Assembly: GCF_014698065.1 (NCBI RefSeq)
Contig: NZ_JACJSI010000050.1
Coordinates: forward strand, 1 to 50,495
DNA: 50,495 nucleotides
DNA from: Nostoc flagelliforme FACHB-838
Lineage (GTDB): Bacteria; Cyanobacteriota; Cyanobacteriia; Cyanobacteriales; Nostocaceae
Direction: 5' to 3'
Shown here: positions 36,615 through 44,841 of the stretch, piece by piece
Position numbering within the stretch: the first letter of the stretch is position 1
How the letters are laid out: the number at the start of each line of letters is the position of its first letter
Program-made: the position numbers and the translations under genes
The notes under the pieces: model-generated
Seen by the model: only the letters and a program-made list of their open reading frames with translations
Database searches by the model: none
What the model was told of the DNA's origin: nothing

Positions 36615-36671
36615 AGAGCCAAATTAATGAAAACTTCTGGTTAGAAGTGGACTAAATCTTGTACGAAAAAA

Positions 36672-36848
36672 CTATTCATCTTCATCTCCTGGCGGTCGTT
36701 CGCTCTCGCTTTGTTGGGCGTTCCACTCCAAAACCATGCGTTCCAACATCTCAGACTGCGTACAGTTATTAACATCGGCGTAAGTTTTAATCAACTGCCT
36801 CACTTTAGGACTAATGTGGCGAATCTCTAGTTGGTTACTTTGTACCAT
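36672..36848 (-). CDS. 58-aa ribbon-helix-helix-like DNA-binding protein
   Basis: The 59-codon frame starts at ATG 36848. Residues 6-12 (QLEIRHI) fit the beta strand, and 14-26 (PKVRQLIKTYADV) with 31-45 (QSEMLERMVLEWNAQ) fit the two helices of an Arc/CopG-type fold. The last 13 residues are acidic (ESERPPGDEDE). Such short RHH proteins act as dimeric repressors, often as antitoxins. No toxin gene is next to it; the nearest downstream neighbour is the convergent coiled-coil gene. No clear ribosome binding site is seen. Confidence 0.6.
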   Translation of the reverse strand: MVQSNQLEIRHISPKVRQLIKTYADVNNCTQSEMLERMVLEWNAQQSESERPPGDEDE

Positions 36849-36967
36849 GTCGATTAACTTTTAGTGTCTATTACTTATACTGAACTATTAAACTATGTCT
36901 GTTGCAATAAATTTTGTTAATGGCAATCCCTTATTGTCGCTTGCTATGTAACTATTTAACCTTAAAT

Positions 36968-37067
36968 GGACTTGCAAAAAATAAATTATCCCAAATTATT
37001 TTTAGATTTGTAGTAGAGGCGCAAGTCGTTGCGCCCCTAAGATGGGATATTTTTTTAACTGAAAGTC
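36968..37067. mobile_element. MITE-like element B, short copy
   Basis: The 100-bp copy is nearly identical to the ends and core of the 32396-32536 element (GGACTTGCAAAAAATAAATT at the left, GATGGGATATTTTTTTAACTG at the right). The palindrome GAGGCGCAAGTCGTTGCGCCCC replaces the longer two-hairpin core. It lies immediately beyond the stop of the UPF0182 gene and may terminate it. Confidence 0.75.
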
Positions 37068-37078
37068 TCTAAAATCGC

Positions 37079-40000
37079 TTAACCTGGTGGGGCTGCTTCT
37101 TCAAAGGGGCGGATGATCGGCGGGGCTGGTGTAACCTCTGGTTTAAAAATTGCCTGCAATGCTTGTTCTAATGTTTGTGCCATGACAATCCGGTTTTCGT
37201 AAGCCACAACTACCCGCACCAAAGTTGGCAGACTATTCTGTGTGGCTTCTAGATAGATTGGCTCGACATACAGCAGCGATTGCTCAATGGGAATTACTAG
37301 TAGATTGCCTTGAATGGCTCTTGAACCCTGGCGATTCCACAGGGAAATTTGCTGAGAAATTACTGGATCTTGGTTGATCCGCGCTTCGATTTGCTCTGTT
37401 CCGTAGATCAGCCTTTCTTTAGGAAAAGTATATAACAATAACTTACCGTAGTTTTCGCCGTCCGATCGCGCCGCTAACCAAGCGATTAAATTAGTCCGTT
37501 GTCTGGGAGTGTAGGGTAAAAGCAGGATAAATTCTTCAAAAGGTACGGTGGGTAGACTAGTAATCAAATAATACGGCTCTACCGGACGAGCTTCACTTCC
37601 ATAGATTTCATTAGGAATCTGCCACTGGTCTTCACGATTGTAAAATACCTGGGGATCAGTCATGTGGTAGGTCATCAACCGCTCAGATTGAATTTTGAAA
37701 AAGTCCACAGGATACCGGATATGACTGCGGAGAGTAATCGGCATGGCACTGAGTGGTTTGAAAGTGTTGGGAAATATCCTTGACCAAGTGGCAATTATCG
37801 GATCGCTGGGATCGGCAATATAAAAATTAATACTGCCGTTGTAGGCATCAATCACTACCTTGATTGAGTTACGCATGTAGTTGATGCCATCGCTACTAGT
37901 GTCTGAGTAAGGATAGCGATCGCTCGTTGTGTAGGCATCAACAATCCAGTAAAGATAACTGGGATTACTTGGTAAATCTTGATTAGCAACAGCAGCTACT
38001 AAATAAGGGTCGCTGTCAAATTTGAGGAAAGGTGCGATCGCTTGAATACGTTGCTTCACATTTCGCCGGAACAACACCCTTGTCTCAGGCAAAAAGTCCC
38101 GTGTGAATAACATTTGCCAATCCTTCAAATACATGGCAAATAGCCCGCGTCGCCATGCTGAACCGATTTGAACACCACCCAGACCATCATAAGAGTTGTA
38201 AACATTGTCACTACCACTGGGGTAGTCTAGCTCTCTAACTCTTGTGCCAGTCATTACATAGGTATTGGCTATTTCACCGTAATAAATTCGGGGTTGCCCA
38301 ATGGGAATACTGTCACGAATGGCTTCACTGGAAGTTGTGAGAGCGCTACTATCACCGCTAATATCTTTGACAAAATATTCTGGTAGCCCACCCGCCCCAA
38401 CTGTATTAACTGGGCTAACAGTGAACCCAAAACCGTGGGTATAAATTAAATGGCGGTTAACCCATGTTTGAGCTTCCTGTGGTACTGCACTATAGTTTAG
38501 TTCTCGTCCAGCAATCAGTACCTGCCGCCGTTCTGTTGCTTCAGCTGCTTGCTGCTCCGGTTCTGGCGGTTTTTGGGGGGCTGATGGTCGGCGTGAAGTT
38601 ACATCTGTTTTCAGAGTATACCGATCAATATCGGCATCGGGGAACCGATAATACGGTCGGATTTGTTGCAGCTGACGGTTAGTTTGTAACAGTGGCAGCT
38701 GATCCCAAAGGCGAATATTCCGAATTGTCAAGTCATTATTTTGAATATCAGCTTCAATTAGTGTTCCTTGGGGGTTGAAGGTTCTGGCATCGATCGCCTC
38801 TAGATCGAATGCTTGGCGAGTTAAAGCTATAGTTCGCTGAATGTAGGGTTGCTCTCGTTGCAACTCATTAGGTTGAACAATTAAATATTGCACCACAGTA
38901 GGTATAACAACATCAGCTGCTACAACTAGTACTAGATAAACCCCTAATCCGTAAAATACTAAACGACGATACTGAGATTTGGGTTTCCAGAAAAATGTTC
39001 GCCAAAGTAGGTAACTTGCGATCGCAACTGCCACAATGCACAAGACGGTGTAAGCTGGCAACTGGGCTGTCACATCGGTATAACTAGCACCATAACTGAC
39101 TCCACGGGTAGAATACACCAGTTCATAGCGACTCAGCCAATAACTAAAAGCCACTACCAGCATCAACAAGCCACCCATACCGTATAAATGACGCTGCTGC
39201 TGGGGTGAAAAACCAGGGAAAATCCCCTGACTCAAACTGTCAGCCGACAAGAGATAAGTGAGAGTAACGGCGACAAAGCCATACAAACATAATCCCATCA
39301 GCCAGAGTTCTAGCAGCTCCCAAAAGGGTAAGGAAAAGACGTAAAAGCTGATATCTCGACCAAATAAAGGCTCAGTGCTGTTGAAAAGGGTAGGCTGAAA
39401 ATATTGCAGCACCTTTGCCCAGTTTTGGAATAGGATCAACCCAAAAATGGGGCTGAAGAGAATTGCGATCGCAGTTAGTAAAAATTGGGGATAAATTAAG
39501 ATTGCGATCGCTACTCCCCCAATTAAACCGAGATACCATACTTGAAAGGAAATCTGCCTCAAGAGTTGCCAGATTGTCTCTGGTCGAAATAGGGCAAGAA
39601 TGGGTTGACTAACTTTATTAACTGGAGGATGCCAGTAAGAAAGAGCAATTTGACCATAGTGAGCCAGCATTAACCCGATCAACAAGCTTAGTACGAAAGC
39701 TAGGGGTAATAACCAGCGCAATCTGAATGGTTTAAAGCGTTGCGGTGTAAGTGTTCGGGTTTCGTTGTGTGTTTGATAATGAGGACTGAGAAAGTTTTTT
39801 AATTCACTGCTCAGTTCTGCTTCTTCACGCCTGACTTCCTCAATCTTCAGCGACTGGGGATATTTTAGCCGTTGTGCGAGAGCCAGGTTTAGCAGTAGAT
39901 AAGCAGCAGTTATCCCAGCCACGACTACCCACAAGACACCACGAGTTACCACCCTCAACAGAAATACTTGGAGGTAGCCGACTTCCTGAAACCAAAAAAT

Positions 40001-40102
40001 CTCTGCTCCCATGCGGGAACCCAGATCCAGGAGTAGCCACAGCCCGAAGAATACAATTAATAGTCTAAAGCCCCATTTCCAATACATTTGATTCACCATC
40101 AT
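37079..40102 (-). CDS. UPF0182 family large membrane protein
   Basis: The 1007-aa protein has about seven N-terminal transmembrane helices within residues 10-410. A large extracytoplasmic domain at about 415-1000 carries typical UPF0182 motifs (QPYIQRTIALTRQAFDL, HGFGFTVSPVN, PRIYYGEIANTYV, LFRRNVKQRIQAIAPFL). Its length is full for the cyanobacterial family. The function is unknown; actinobacterial members have been linked to envelope processes. The start is probably the first ATG at 40102 or the adjacent 40099; a third Met (residue 6) is possible. A dispersed repeat copy sits directly upstream at 40101-40152, overlapping the likely promoter and leader. Confidence 0.9.
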   Translation of the reverse strand: MMVNQMYWKWGFRLLIVFFGLWLLLDLGSRMGAEIFWFQEVGYLQVFLLRVVTRGVLWVVVAGITAAYLLLNLALAQRLKYPQSLKIEEVRREEAELSSELKNFLSPHYQTHNETRTLTPQRFKPFRLRWLLPLAFVLSLLIGLMLAHYGQIALSYWHPPVNKVSQPILALFRPETIWQLLRQISFQVWYLGLIGGVAIAILIYPQFLLTAIAILFSPIFGLILFQNWAKVLQYFQPTLFNSTEPLFGRDISFYVFSLPFWELLELWLMGLCLYGFVAVTLTYLLSADSLSQGIFPGFSPQQQRHLYGMGGLLMLVVAFSYWLSRYELVYSTRGVSYGASYTDVTAQLPAYTVLCIVAVAIASYLLWRTFFWKPKSQYRRLVFYGLGVYLVLVVAADVVIPTVVQYLIVQPNELQREQPYIQRTIALTRQAFDLEAIDARTFNPQGTLIEADIQNNDLTIRNIRLWDQLPLLQTNRQLQQIRPYYRFPDADIDRYTLKTDVTSRRPSAPQKPPEPEQQAAEATERRQVLIAGRELNYSAVPQEAQTWVNRHLIYTHGFGFTVSPVNTVGAGGLPEYFVKDISGDSSALTTSSEAIRDSIPIGQPRIYYGEIANTYVMTGTRVRELDYPSGSDNVYNSYDGLGGVQIGSAWRRGLFAMYLKDWQMLFTRDFLPETRVLFRRNVKQRIQAIAPFLKFDSDPYLVAAVANQDLPSNPSYLYWIVDAYTTSDRYPYSDTSSDGINYMRNSIKVVIDAYNGSINFYIADPSDPIIATWSRIFPNTFKPLSAMPITLRSHIRYPVDFFKIQSERLMTYHMTDPQVFYNREDQWQIPNEIYGSEARPVEPYYLITSLPTVPFEEFILLLPYTPRQRTNLIAWLAARSDGENYGKLLLYTFPKERLIYGTEQIEARINQDPVISQQISLWNRQGSRAIQGNLLVIPIEQSLLYVEPIYLEATQNSLPTLVRVVVAYENRIVMAQTLEQALQAIFKPEVTPAPPIIRPFEEAAPPG

Positions 40103-40152
40103 TGATCCTTAGAACTCGGATATTGCAGTTCAAAGCACGAAGTTCCGAGTTC
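40101..40152. repeat. dispersed repeat fragment upstream of UPF0182
   Basis: The stretch 'CGGATATTGCAGTTCAAAGC' and 'ACGAAGTTCCGAGTTC' matches the 3' part of the long direct repeats at 41469-41778 and 44297-44627. It touches the start region of the UPF0182 gene. Confidence 0.7.
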
Positions 40153-40220
40153 CCAGCCTTAAGCTTGCTGATTAGAAGTTTTTTCTGTTCTACTGTCCTT
40201 ACTTGCTACTTGCTACCTCC

Positions 40221-40418
40221 CTAAAAGGCTTTGGGAATTCCAGCTTGTTTCAAAACTCCGTTGGCGGTATGGCGTGACTTGATGATTCCGTCTACAACAA
40301 ACCGACGATCTGTAATTGGACTGTACCAGATTTCATGATCTCCTTTGCCTTACCGTTCAAAGTAGCACCCAATTTCTGAAAGCATCTTTTTCAACTCAGG
40401 AGTAAACGACGCACCCAT
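40221..40418 (-). pseudogene. HicA-family toxin remnant with in-frame TAA
   Basis: The 66-codon frame starts at ATG 40418, directly after the stop of the DUF1902 gene (TAG-ATG). It is interrupted at codon 23 (TAA, 40352-40350). Before the stop: FTPELKKMLSEIGCYFER. After it: GKGDHEIWYSP, then IKSRHTANGVLKQAGIPKAF, typical of HicA mRNA interferases with the catalytic His in GDHE. The expected residue at the stop is Gln (FERQGKGDHE), one C-to-T change away. The toxin is therefore probably inactive, leaving the antitoxin-like partner. Readthrough cannot be ruled out from sequence. Confidence 0.75.
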
Positions 40419-40667
40419 CTATGAAGCCACCTTAATCAACTCTTGTCGATGGCTGGTTAACTCAAAGGTGATAGAACCCACATAGTCAAGAGGGACAATT
40501 TTGTTGATAACGATAAGTTCTGGAATTATTTCTCGCAGCTTTTGCGTCAGAACCTCAATCGTAGAAGCTTCTGTTACCAATCCAGATACGTCATCACTAG
40601 TTGCTACCCAAAATTCTGCATCTGAATCCCAAAATGCTTCAACCTTAAATGTGATTTGTGCCATCAT
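40419..40667 (-). CDS. DUF1902/HicB-like antitoxin
   Basis: The 82-aa protein has a HicB-like partial RNase H fold (ITFKVEAFWDSDAEFWVATSDDVSGLVTEAST, then a helix and IVINKIVPLDYVGSITFEL). No C-terminal DNA-binding domain is present, as usual for DUF1902. It is followed without a gap by a HicA-type frame, so the pair is a type II toxin-antitoxin module in antitoxin-toxin order. Because the toxin frame is broken, the antitoxin may be under relaxed selection. The start could be the first or second Met (40667 or 40664). Confidence 0.8.
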   Translation of the reverse strand: MMAQITFKVEAFWDSDAEFWVATSDDVSGLVTEASTIEVLTQKLREIIPELIVINKIVPLDYVGSITFELTSHRQELIKVAS

Positions 40668-40711
40668 TGAGTGCTTACAACGTAGTTCCAGTTTAGAACA
40701 TCCGAGTCATT

Positions 40712-40737
40712 GTAGGGGCACGGCATTGCCCGTGCCC
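40712..40737. repeat. REP palindrome on the 3' side of the transposase remnant
   Basis: GTAGGGGCACGGCATTGCCCGTGCCC is a near palindrome of the same family as 41469-41494 on the other side of the transposase remnant. Confidence 0.8.
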
Positions 40738-40796
40738 TGATCATGTGTTGCATCCCAACGCGAATTGATATTTATGACGTAACACAGGGTTTGAAA

Positions 40797-41393
40797 TCAA
40801 AAAGGGATGTCAAACAGGAAATCTCGATCGTCAAAATTATGTTGCGGGTTTTCTGGATCGTCTGCCCAACGCTGGGGATTATTTAAAATATATTCTTGGA
40901 TATTATCTATAGATTTTTGTTCTCTTCCAATGTGTTCATAAAAATTGCGTTGCCAGATTGATTGTCCTTTGGTCTGCCAAATTATATTAATGCGTTTGGT
41001 GACAACACCTTTATAGCTACGAATAACTGTAGAGATAGAGCCATGTACAGGTTTACCGAATTTTTCTGTGTTGCAGTCAAGATGTTGATTGAGGGCACAA
41101 CATTGTTATGCCGCTACAGGTTTATCGGTGATGATTAAGATACCGTGTAGATGGTTAGGCATGACTACAAAGGTATCTAATTCAATATGGGGAAAATGAT
41201 CGGGTATTGTTTGCCAGTAGTTGAAGGCAATATGACCTAAATAATTTAATTGCATTTCGCTCTTAACTACATTACCAAATAAACATTGCCGCGCTTTGGT
41301 GCAAATGGTGATGAAATATGCGCCAGGTTAGGTGTAATCGTACCCTTTCAAGCGAATAGAATGGCGATGATGTATTTGTGGATCATAAGCCAT
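40797..41393 (-). pseudogene. REP-associated tyrosine transposase (RAYT, Y1_Tnp) remnant
   Basis: The 199-codon frame reads through two in-frame TAA codons (codon 22 at 41330-41328; codon 96 at 41108-41106) with no frameshift. Family motifs are clear: GYDYT-stop-PGAYFITICT, the HUH pair in MPNHLHGILII, WQRNFYEHIGREQKSIDNIQEYILNNPQRW. The first stop replaces the Gln of the usual YDYSQPGAYF. The second lies inside a REP-like GGCAcAACAATGTTGTGCC sequence embedded in the gene, again at a CAA position. REP palindromes lie on both sides. RAYTs are domesticated single-strand transposases that act on REP elements. This copy is probably dead. Confidence 0.88.
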
Positions 41394-41468
41394 GAATTTT
41401 TATATTTAGTTATTAGCAATATGTGTTTATTTTAATCGATGATTTTTATTTTCACCCATATACACAAC

Positions 41469-41778
41469 GTAGGGGCACGGCATTGCCGTGCCCTCCAATC
41501 CGTTTACCATCTCAACGATAAATAATATTGTTTTGCAAGATGCATATTAAATTTGAATGATACTAATTCTTTTACGGAAAATCACAAATAAATTCTTGAC
41601 TGGGGTGAACAGTTTTATTAGGGCACAACATTGTTGTGCCCCTACGCAAGATATTTGTGGTAGCTTTAGTTTGCAGGTTTGTGAAGATGGAATAATAAGG
41701 AAAATATTCGCTCTTGAATCACCATGATTCAGCTTTGGATCTCGGATGTTGCAGTTCTGAGCATGAAGTTCCGAGTTC
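41469..41778. repeat. long direct repeat, left copy (bracketing the caspase/Trypco1 locus)
   Basis: About 310 bases share order and sequence with 44297-44627: REP palindrome (GTAGGGGCACGGCATTGCCG), spacer with 'AATATTGTTTTGCA', second palindrome (GGGCACAACATTGTTGTGCC, 41621-41640), spacer with GATGG.ATAAT, then the 'CTCGGATGTTGCAGTTC' and 'GAAGTTCCGAGTTC' end. Orientation is the same. The right part forms the end of the WD40 frame. Confidence 0.8.
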
Positions 41779-42345
41779 AGAGGTTGAAGTTTCGAGTTCA
41801 AAGGTCGAAGTTCCGAGTTCAGAGGTTGAAGTTTTGAGTTCAGAGGGCAAAGTTTTGAGTTCAGAGGTTGAAGTTTTGAGTTCAGAGGGCGAAGTTCCGA
41901 GTTCAGAGGTTAAAAACCGTACTGTGCCATCATCACCACCACTGACAATCGTTTGCCCCTCAGTGCTGATGGCAATAGACCTGACCCAATTCTCATGGCC
42001 ACGCAATGGTTCAGCTAAAGAAAGACCTTGGCGGTTCCACAACCGTAATGTGCCGTCATCACCACCACTGACAATGGTATGCCCATCTGCGCTGATGGCG
42101 ATAGAAATGACTTCACCCTCATGACCACGCAATGGTTCAGCTAAGGAAAGACCTTGGCGGTTCCACAACCCCACTGTTGGGGCAAAACCACCACTGACAA
42201 TAGTCTGCCCATCGGCGCTGATGGCGACAGAATTGATAGCACGCTCATGACCACGCAATGGTTCAGCTAAGGGAAGACCTTGGCGGTTCCACAACCGCAC
42301 TGTCCGGTCACTACCACCACTACAGCAATAGTCCTTCTTCAACAC
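41719..42345 (-). pseudogene. WD40 remnant with repeat-derived tail (3' part of the caspase-STAND-WD40 gene)
   Basis: The 208-codon frame contains about three and a half WD40 repeats of 42 residues (core NRQGLSLAEPLRGHE, then ISIAISADGHTIVSGG), almost identical in DNA. The last blade breaks off at GGDDGTVRF and continues in frame into about 60 residues of SEL(K/G)TST-type heptapeptides encoded by heptamer DNA repeats. The first codons overlap the end of the caspase-STAND frame in a different frame. The ATG at 42345 is an accident of the deletion junction, so separate translation is doubtful. It was once the beta-propeller sensor of the upstream gene. Confidence 0.8.
41760..41913. repeat. heptamer/21-bp tandem repeat encoding the WD40 tail
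   Basis: Seven or more tandem units of about 21 bp (GAAGTTCCGAGTTCAGAGGTT and variants), each built from three 7-mers of the type AGTTCNG. On the minus strand it is open and encodes S-E-L-x-T-S-T heptapeptides fused to the WD40 remnant. Further decayed units lie at 44628-44835. Confidence 0.85.
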
Positions 42346-43735
42346 TATGACCTTGAAGTTTAGCTGGTTCGGTTATTGTTTCTTTTAAATCAACTCCAGT
42401 GATACGCGGCATCAAAACAAGCTGATTTTCAATTAATTTATTTAAAGACGGATAATCTGAACATGGTTCGAGAAAATCTGATCGCATGATAATCACAACT
42501 GACAACCGCGAATCGGTCATCTCTACTACCTGAGTCAGCAATTCAATAAATCTCTGTTTTTCTTCAGCAACAGAGACAGTAAATAGTTCCTCAAACTGAT
42601 CTACTACCAATAAAAATTTTTCTGTACCTGTGAGATGCTCCAAAATTACAGGTAAAGGATTCGGTTCATTAGTAATCAACTCCCAAAGTAATCTTTCTTC
42701 TTTCGCTCCTGGAAAAAATGCTTTCAGAACTCCTCTCAATTCCTGCAAAGGCTGAAATCCTGGCTTGATTGGCGGTAAAATTTGCCAGACACTATTATCT
42801 AATTCTGGAATCAAACCCGCCTGAACGACAGAAGATTTACCACTCCCGGAAGCGCCAATAATGGGAACAAAGGGATTTTGTGCCAGTTTCTCCAGAATCT
42901 TCCTCACAACCTGCTGGCGTCCAAAGAAAAACTGTTTTTGTTGCGCTTCAAAGGCTTTTAAACCTTGGTAAGGACATTCTTCGTTTACCTCAAAGGTTTC
43001 AGCTTGTGTTTGATGCTTGTAGCTAACTAAAGTAATCGAACTTCCCCAACCCATTTGAATCGGTTGTTGACCACTCCCTTTAAGTTCGGCGCTAATACAA
43101 CCAAACAGATCAGCACTTGTCACCTGTCCATGCTGATTAGCCTTCTCTGCTGACAACCCAGCCAGCAAAACAGTTGTAAAAATGCTGTGTTGGGCGCTTT
43201 TTTTGGCATAAGCTTGTTCAAAACCTCTGCAAGCAGCAATAAAGTAATAATCGCGCTGTGAACTAAAAGCAGTAAGACTTTTTTCGATAAGATTGCGTTC
43301 TAGAAAATCGCCACTGTGACAGCAATCTAACAGCACTACTAGACTACTCAAGTCGGATTCTTTAATTAGTTCGTTCAGTTCAGCAAGACTAATCCCGCCT
43401 TTTTGTCCAACAATTTTTGTGTCTTCTGTAAAAATTGTCAAATCAGAAGTTGCCAGATATGCTTGTGGTCTTCCCAAGGAGCTAGATACAGGAATACCAT
43501 GACCTGTAAAGTAAATTAGCGCTTCATTTTTAACTGCTTGTTGTTGCAAAAGTGTTTTGAAAGCTTCAGCCAACTTAGTTGTACTAACTTTCCCTTTGAG
43601 AACAGCGATATTCTCAAAATCACCATGCGCTTTTAGTACCTGTGCGACTGCTTCGGCATCCGTAGCTGGTTTTGTGAGGTTGGAAAGCTGATTTGTATAA
43701 TCTGTAATGCCAACTACAAGCGCGTAACGAGCCAT
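42320..43735 (-). pseudogene. caspase-like peptidase plus STAND NTPase, truncated by internal deletion
   Basis: The 471-codon frame has a caspase (peptidase C14) domain at about 1-235, with catalytic His79 (IYFTGHG) and Cys139 (LLDCCHSG). A linker (CPYQGLKAFEAQQKQFFFGRQ) typical of nSTAND proteins follows, then an NTPase with Walker A GASGSGKS (294-301) and VDQFEELF (about 376-383). It stops at TAG just after EPAKLQGHSVEEG, where homologues continue into the rest of the NTPase, the winged helix and WD40 repeats. A WD40 piece follows in another frame, so an internal deletion with frameshift is inferred. The caspase may still be expressed without its sensor. Its start overlaps a short divergent promoter region with the Trypco1-like gene. 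Confidence 0.85.
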
Positions 43736-43802
43736 CTATACATATTTGAGTTGTCGGTTACAGAATAAGATAACTTAAATACACCTAAAATCTGAGGGCT
43801 TG

Positions 43803-44180
43803 ATGTCGAACATAGAACGTTTAGTCTTTGAAGAAGACGGGGAAATTTATACAATTCTGTTCGAGTCAAAGGAAACGCCAAGTGTTCCAGAAATAGTCAC
43901 ACCGGAGGTTGATGAGGAGAAAGAATCCTACGGCTTTCGGGAAGAGGCATTTGTCAAGATTGAGGAAGTTCACCATCAAATTCGAGCTTATACCAAATAT
44001 GCCATTGGCGCTTTTAAAAATTTAGGTGCTGCTGAAGTCGAAGAGGTAACTCTGAAGTTTGGCTTGAAGATAGGCGGAAAAACTGGTATCCCCTTCGTAA
44101 CTGAAGGTTCGGCGGAGAGTAATTTTGAAATTGAGGTGAAGTGTAAGTTTCCTGAAAATAAGCAAAATTCCAGCACTTGA
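43803..44180 (+). CDS. Trypco1-like (CU044_2847 family) conflict-associated protein
   Basis: The protein is 125 aa from ATG 43803 (an in-frame TTG lies one codon upstream). The N-terminal strand pair (ERLVFEEDGEIYTILFESKE), an acidic linker, a central helix and the ending VEEVTLKFGLKIGGKTGIPFV...ESNFEIEVKCKF match the 'trypsin-co-occurring domain 1' pattern (from memory of the family). These small proteins are found beside trypsin-like or caspase-like peptidases and STAND NTPases in predicted prokaryotic conflict systems. Here it is divergent from the caspase-STAND gene, 67 bases apart, sharing a promoter region. It looks intact although its partner is broken. Confidence 0.75.
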   Translation: MSNIERLVFEEDGEIYTILFESKETPSVPEIVTPEVDEEKESYGFREEAFVKIEEVHHQIRAYTKYAIGAFKNLGAAEVEEVTLKFGLKIGGKTGIPFVTEGSAESNFEIEVKCKFPENKQNSST

Positions 44181-44296
44181 GGTTCTGCTTTAGTACGGAT
44201 AAGCTTTATACCTTAAGCTATGCGAAACATTATGGAAGCGATGTCTACGACGGGCTTTGCCTACGCCTTTTGTAATTGAATGAAATACAGTTCTTC

Positions 44297-44627
44297 GTAG
44301 GGGCACGGCATTGCCGTGCCCGCAACCCATCTGGCATCTCAACGAGAAACAATATTGTTTTGCACAGTGCGTATTCCATTTGAATGGTACTAATTACTCT
44401 ACGGGAAATTACAAATAAAATATTGGTTGGGGTGAACAGTTATACCAGGGCACAACATTGTTGTGCCCCTACGCAAGATATTGGTGATAAGTTTAGTAGG
44501 TAATTTGTGTTTTTTGAGGTTGCAGGTTTGTAAAGATGGGATGATAACGAAAGCGATCGCTCCTGACTCACCATAATTCACCCTTGAATCTCGAATGTTG
44601 CAGTTCAAAGCACGAAGTTCCGAGTTC
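44297..44627. repeat. long direct repeat, right copy (bracketing the caspase/Trypco1 locus)
   Basis: About 331 bases parallel to 41469-41778 in the same orientation, including REP palindromes at 44297-44322 and 44448-44472, and the end CTCGAATGTTGCAGTTCAAAG plus CACGAAGTTCCGAGTTC. The region from here to 44841 continues as decayed heptamer repeats with no gene. Confidence 0.8.
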
Positions 44628-44841
44628 AAAGAGTAAACTATCGCCCTCCACTTTCCATCATTTACTCTTGGATCTCGGACGTTGCTGTTCAAAGCTCCAA
44701 GTTTCGTGTTCTCATCTCGAAATTCCATGTTCTGAGGTTGAAGCTTCGAGTTCAGAACTCGGAACGCCGAGCAATTTACTCCAACATCCGAGTTCTGAAC
44801 CTCAACATTGCACCTCAGAAGTGCAATCGCCGAGCTATTTT

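Noticed and set aside
41714..42124. Plus-strand frame of 136 codons with repeated SSEVEV residues opposite the WD40 remnant
   Set aside because: It is the antisense reading of the same heptamer repeats and WD40 DNA; periodic DNA keeps several frames open. WD40 motifs place the real reading on the minus strand.
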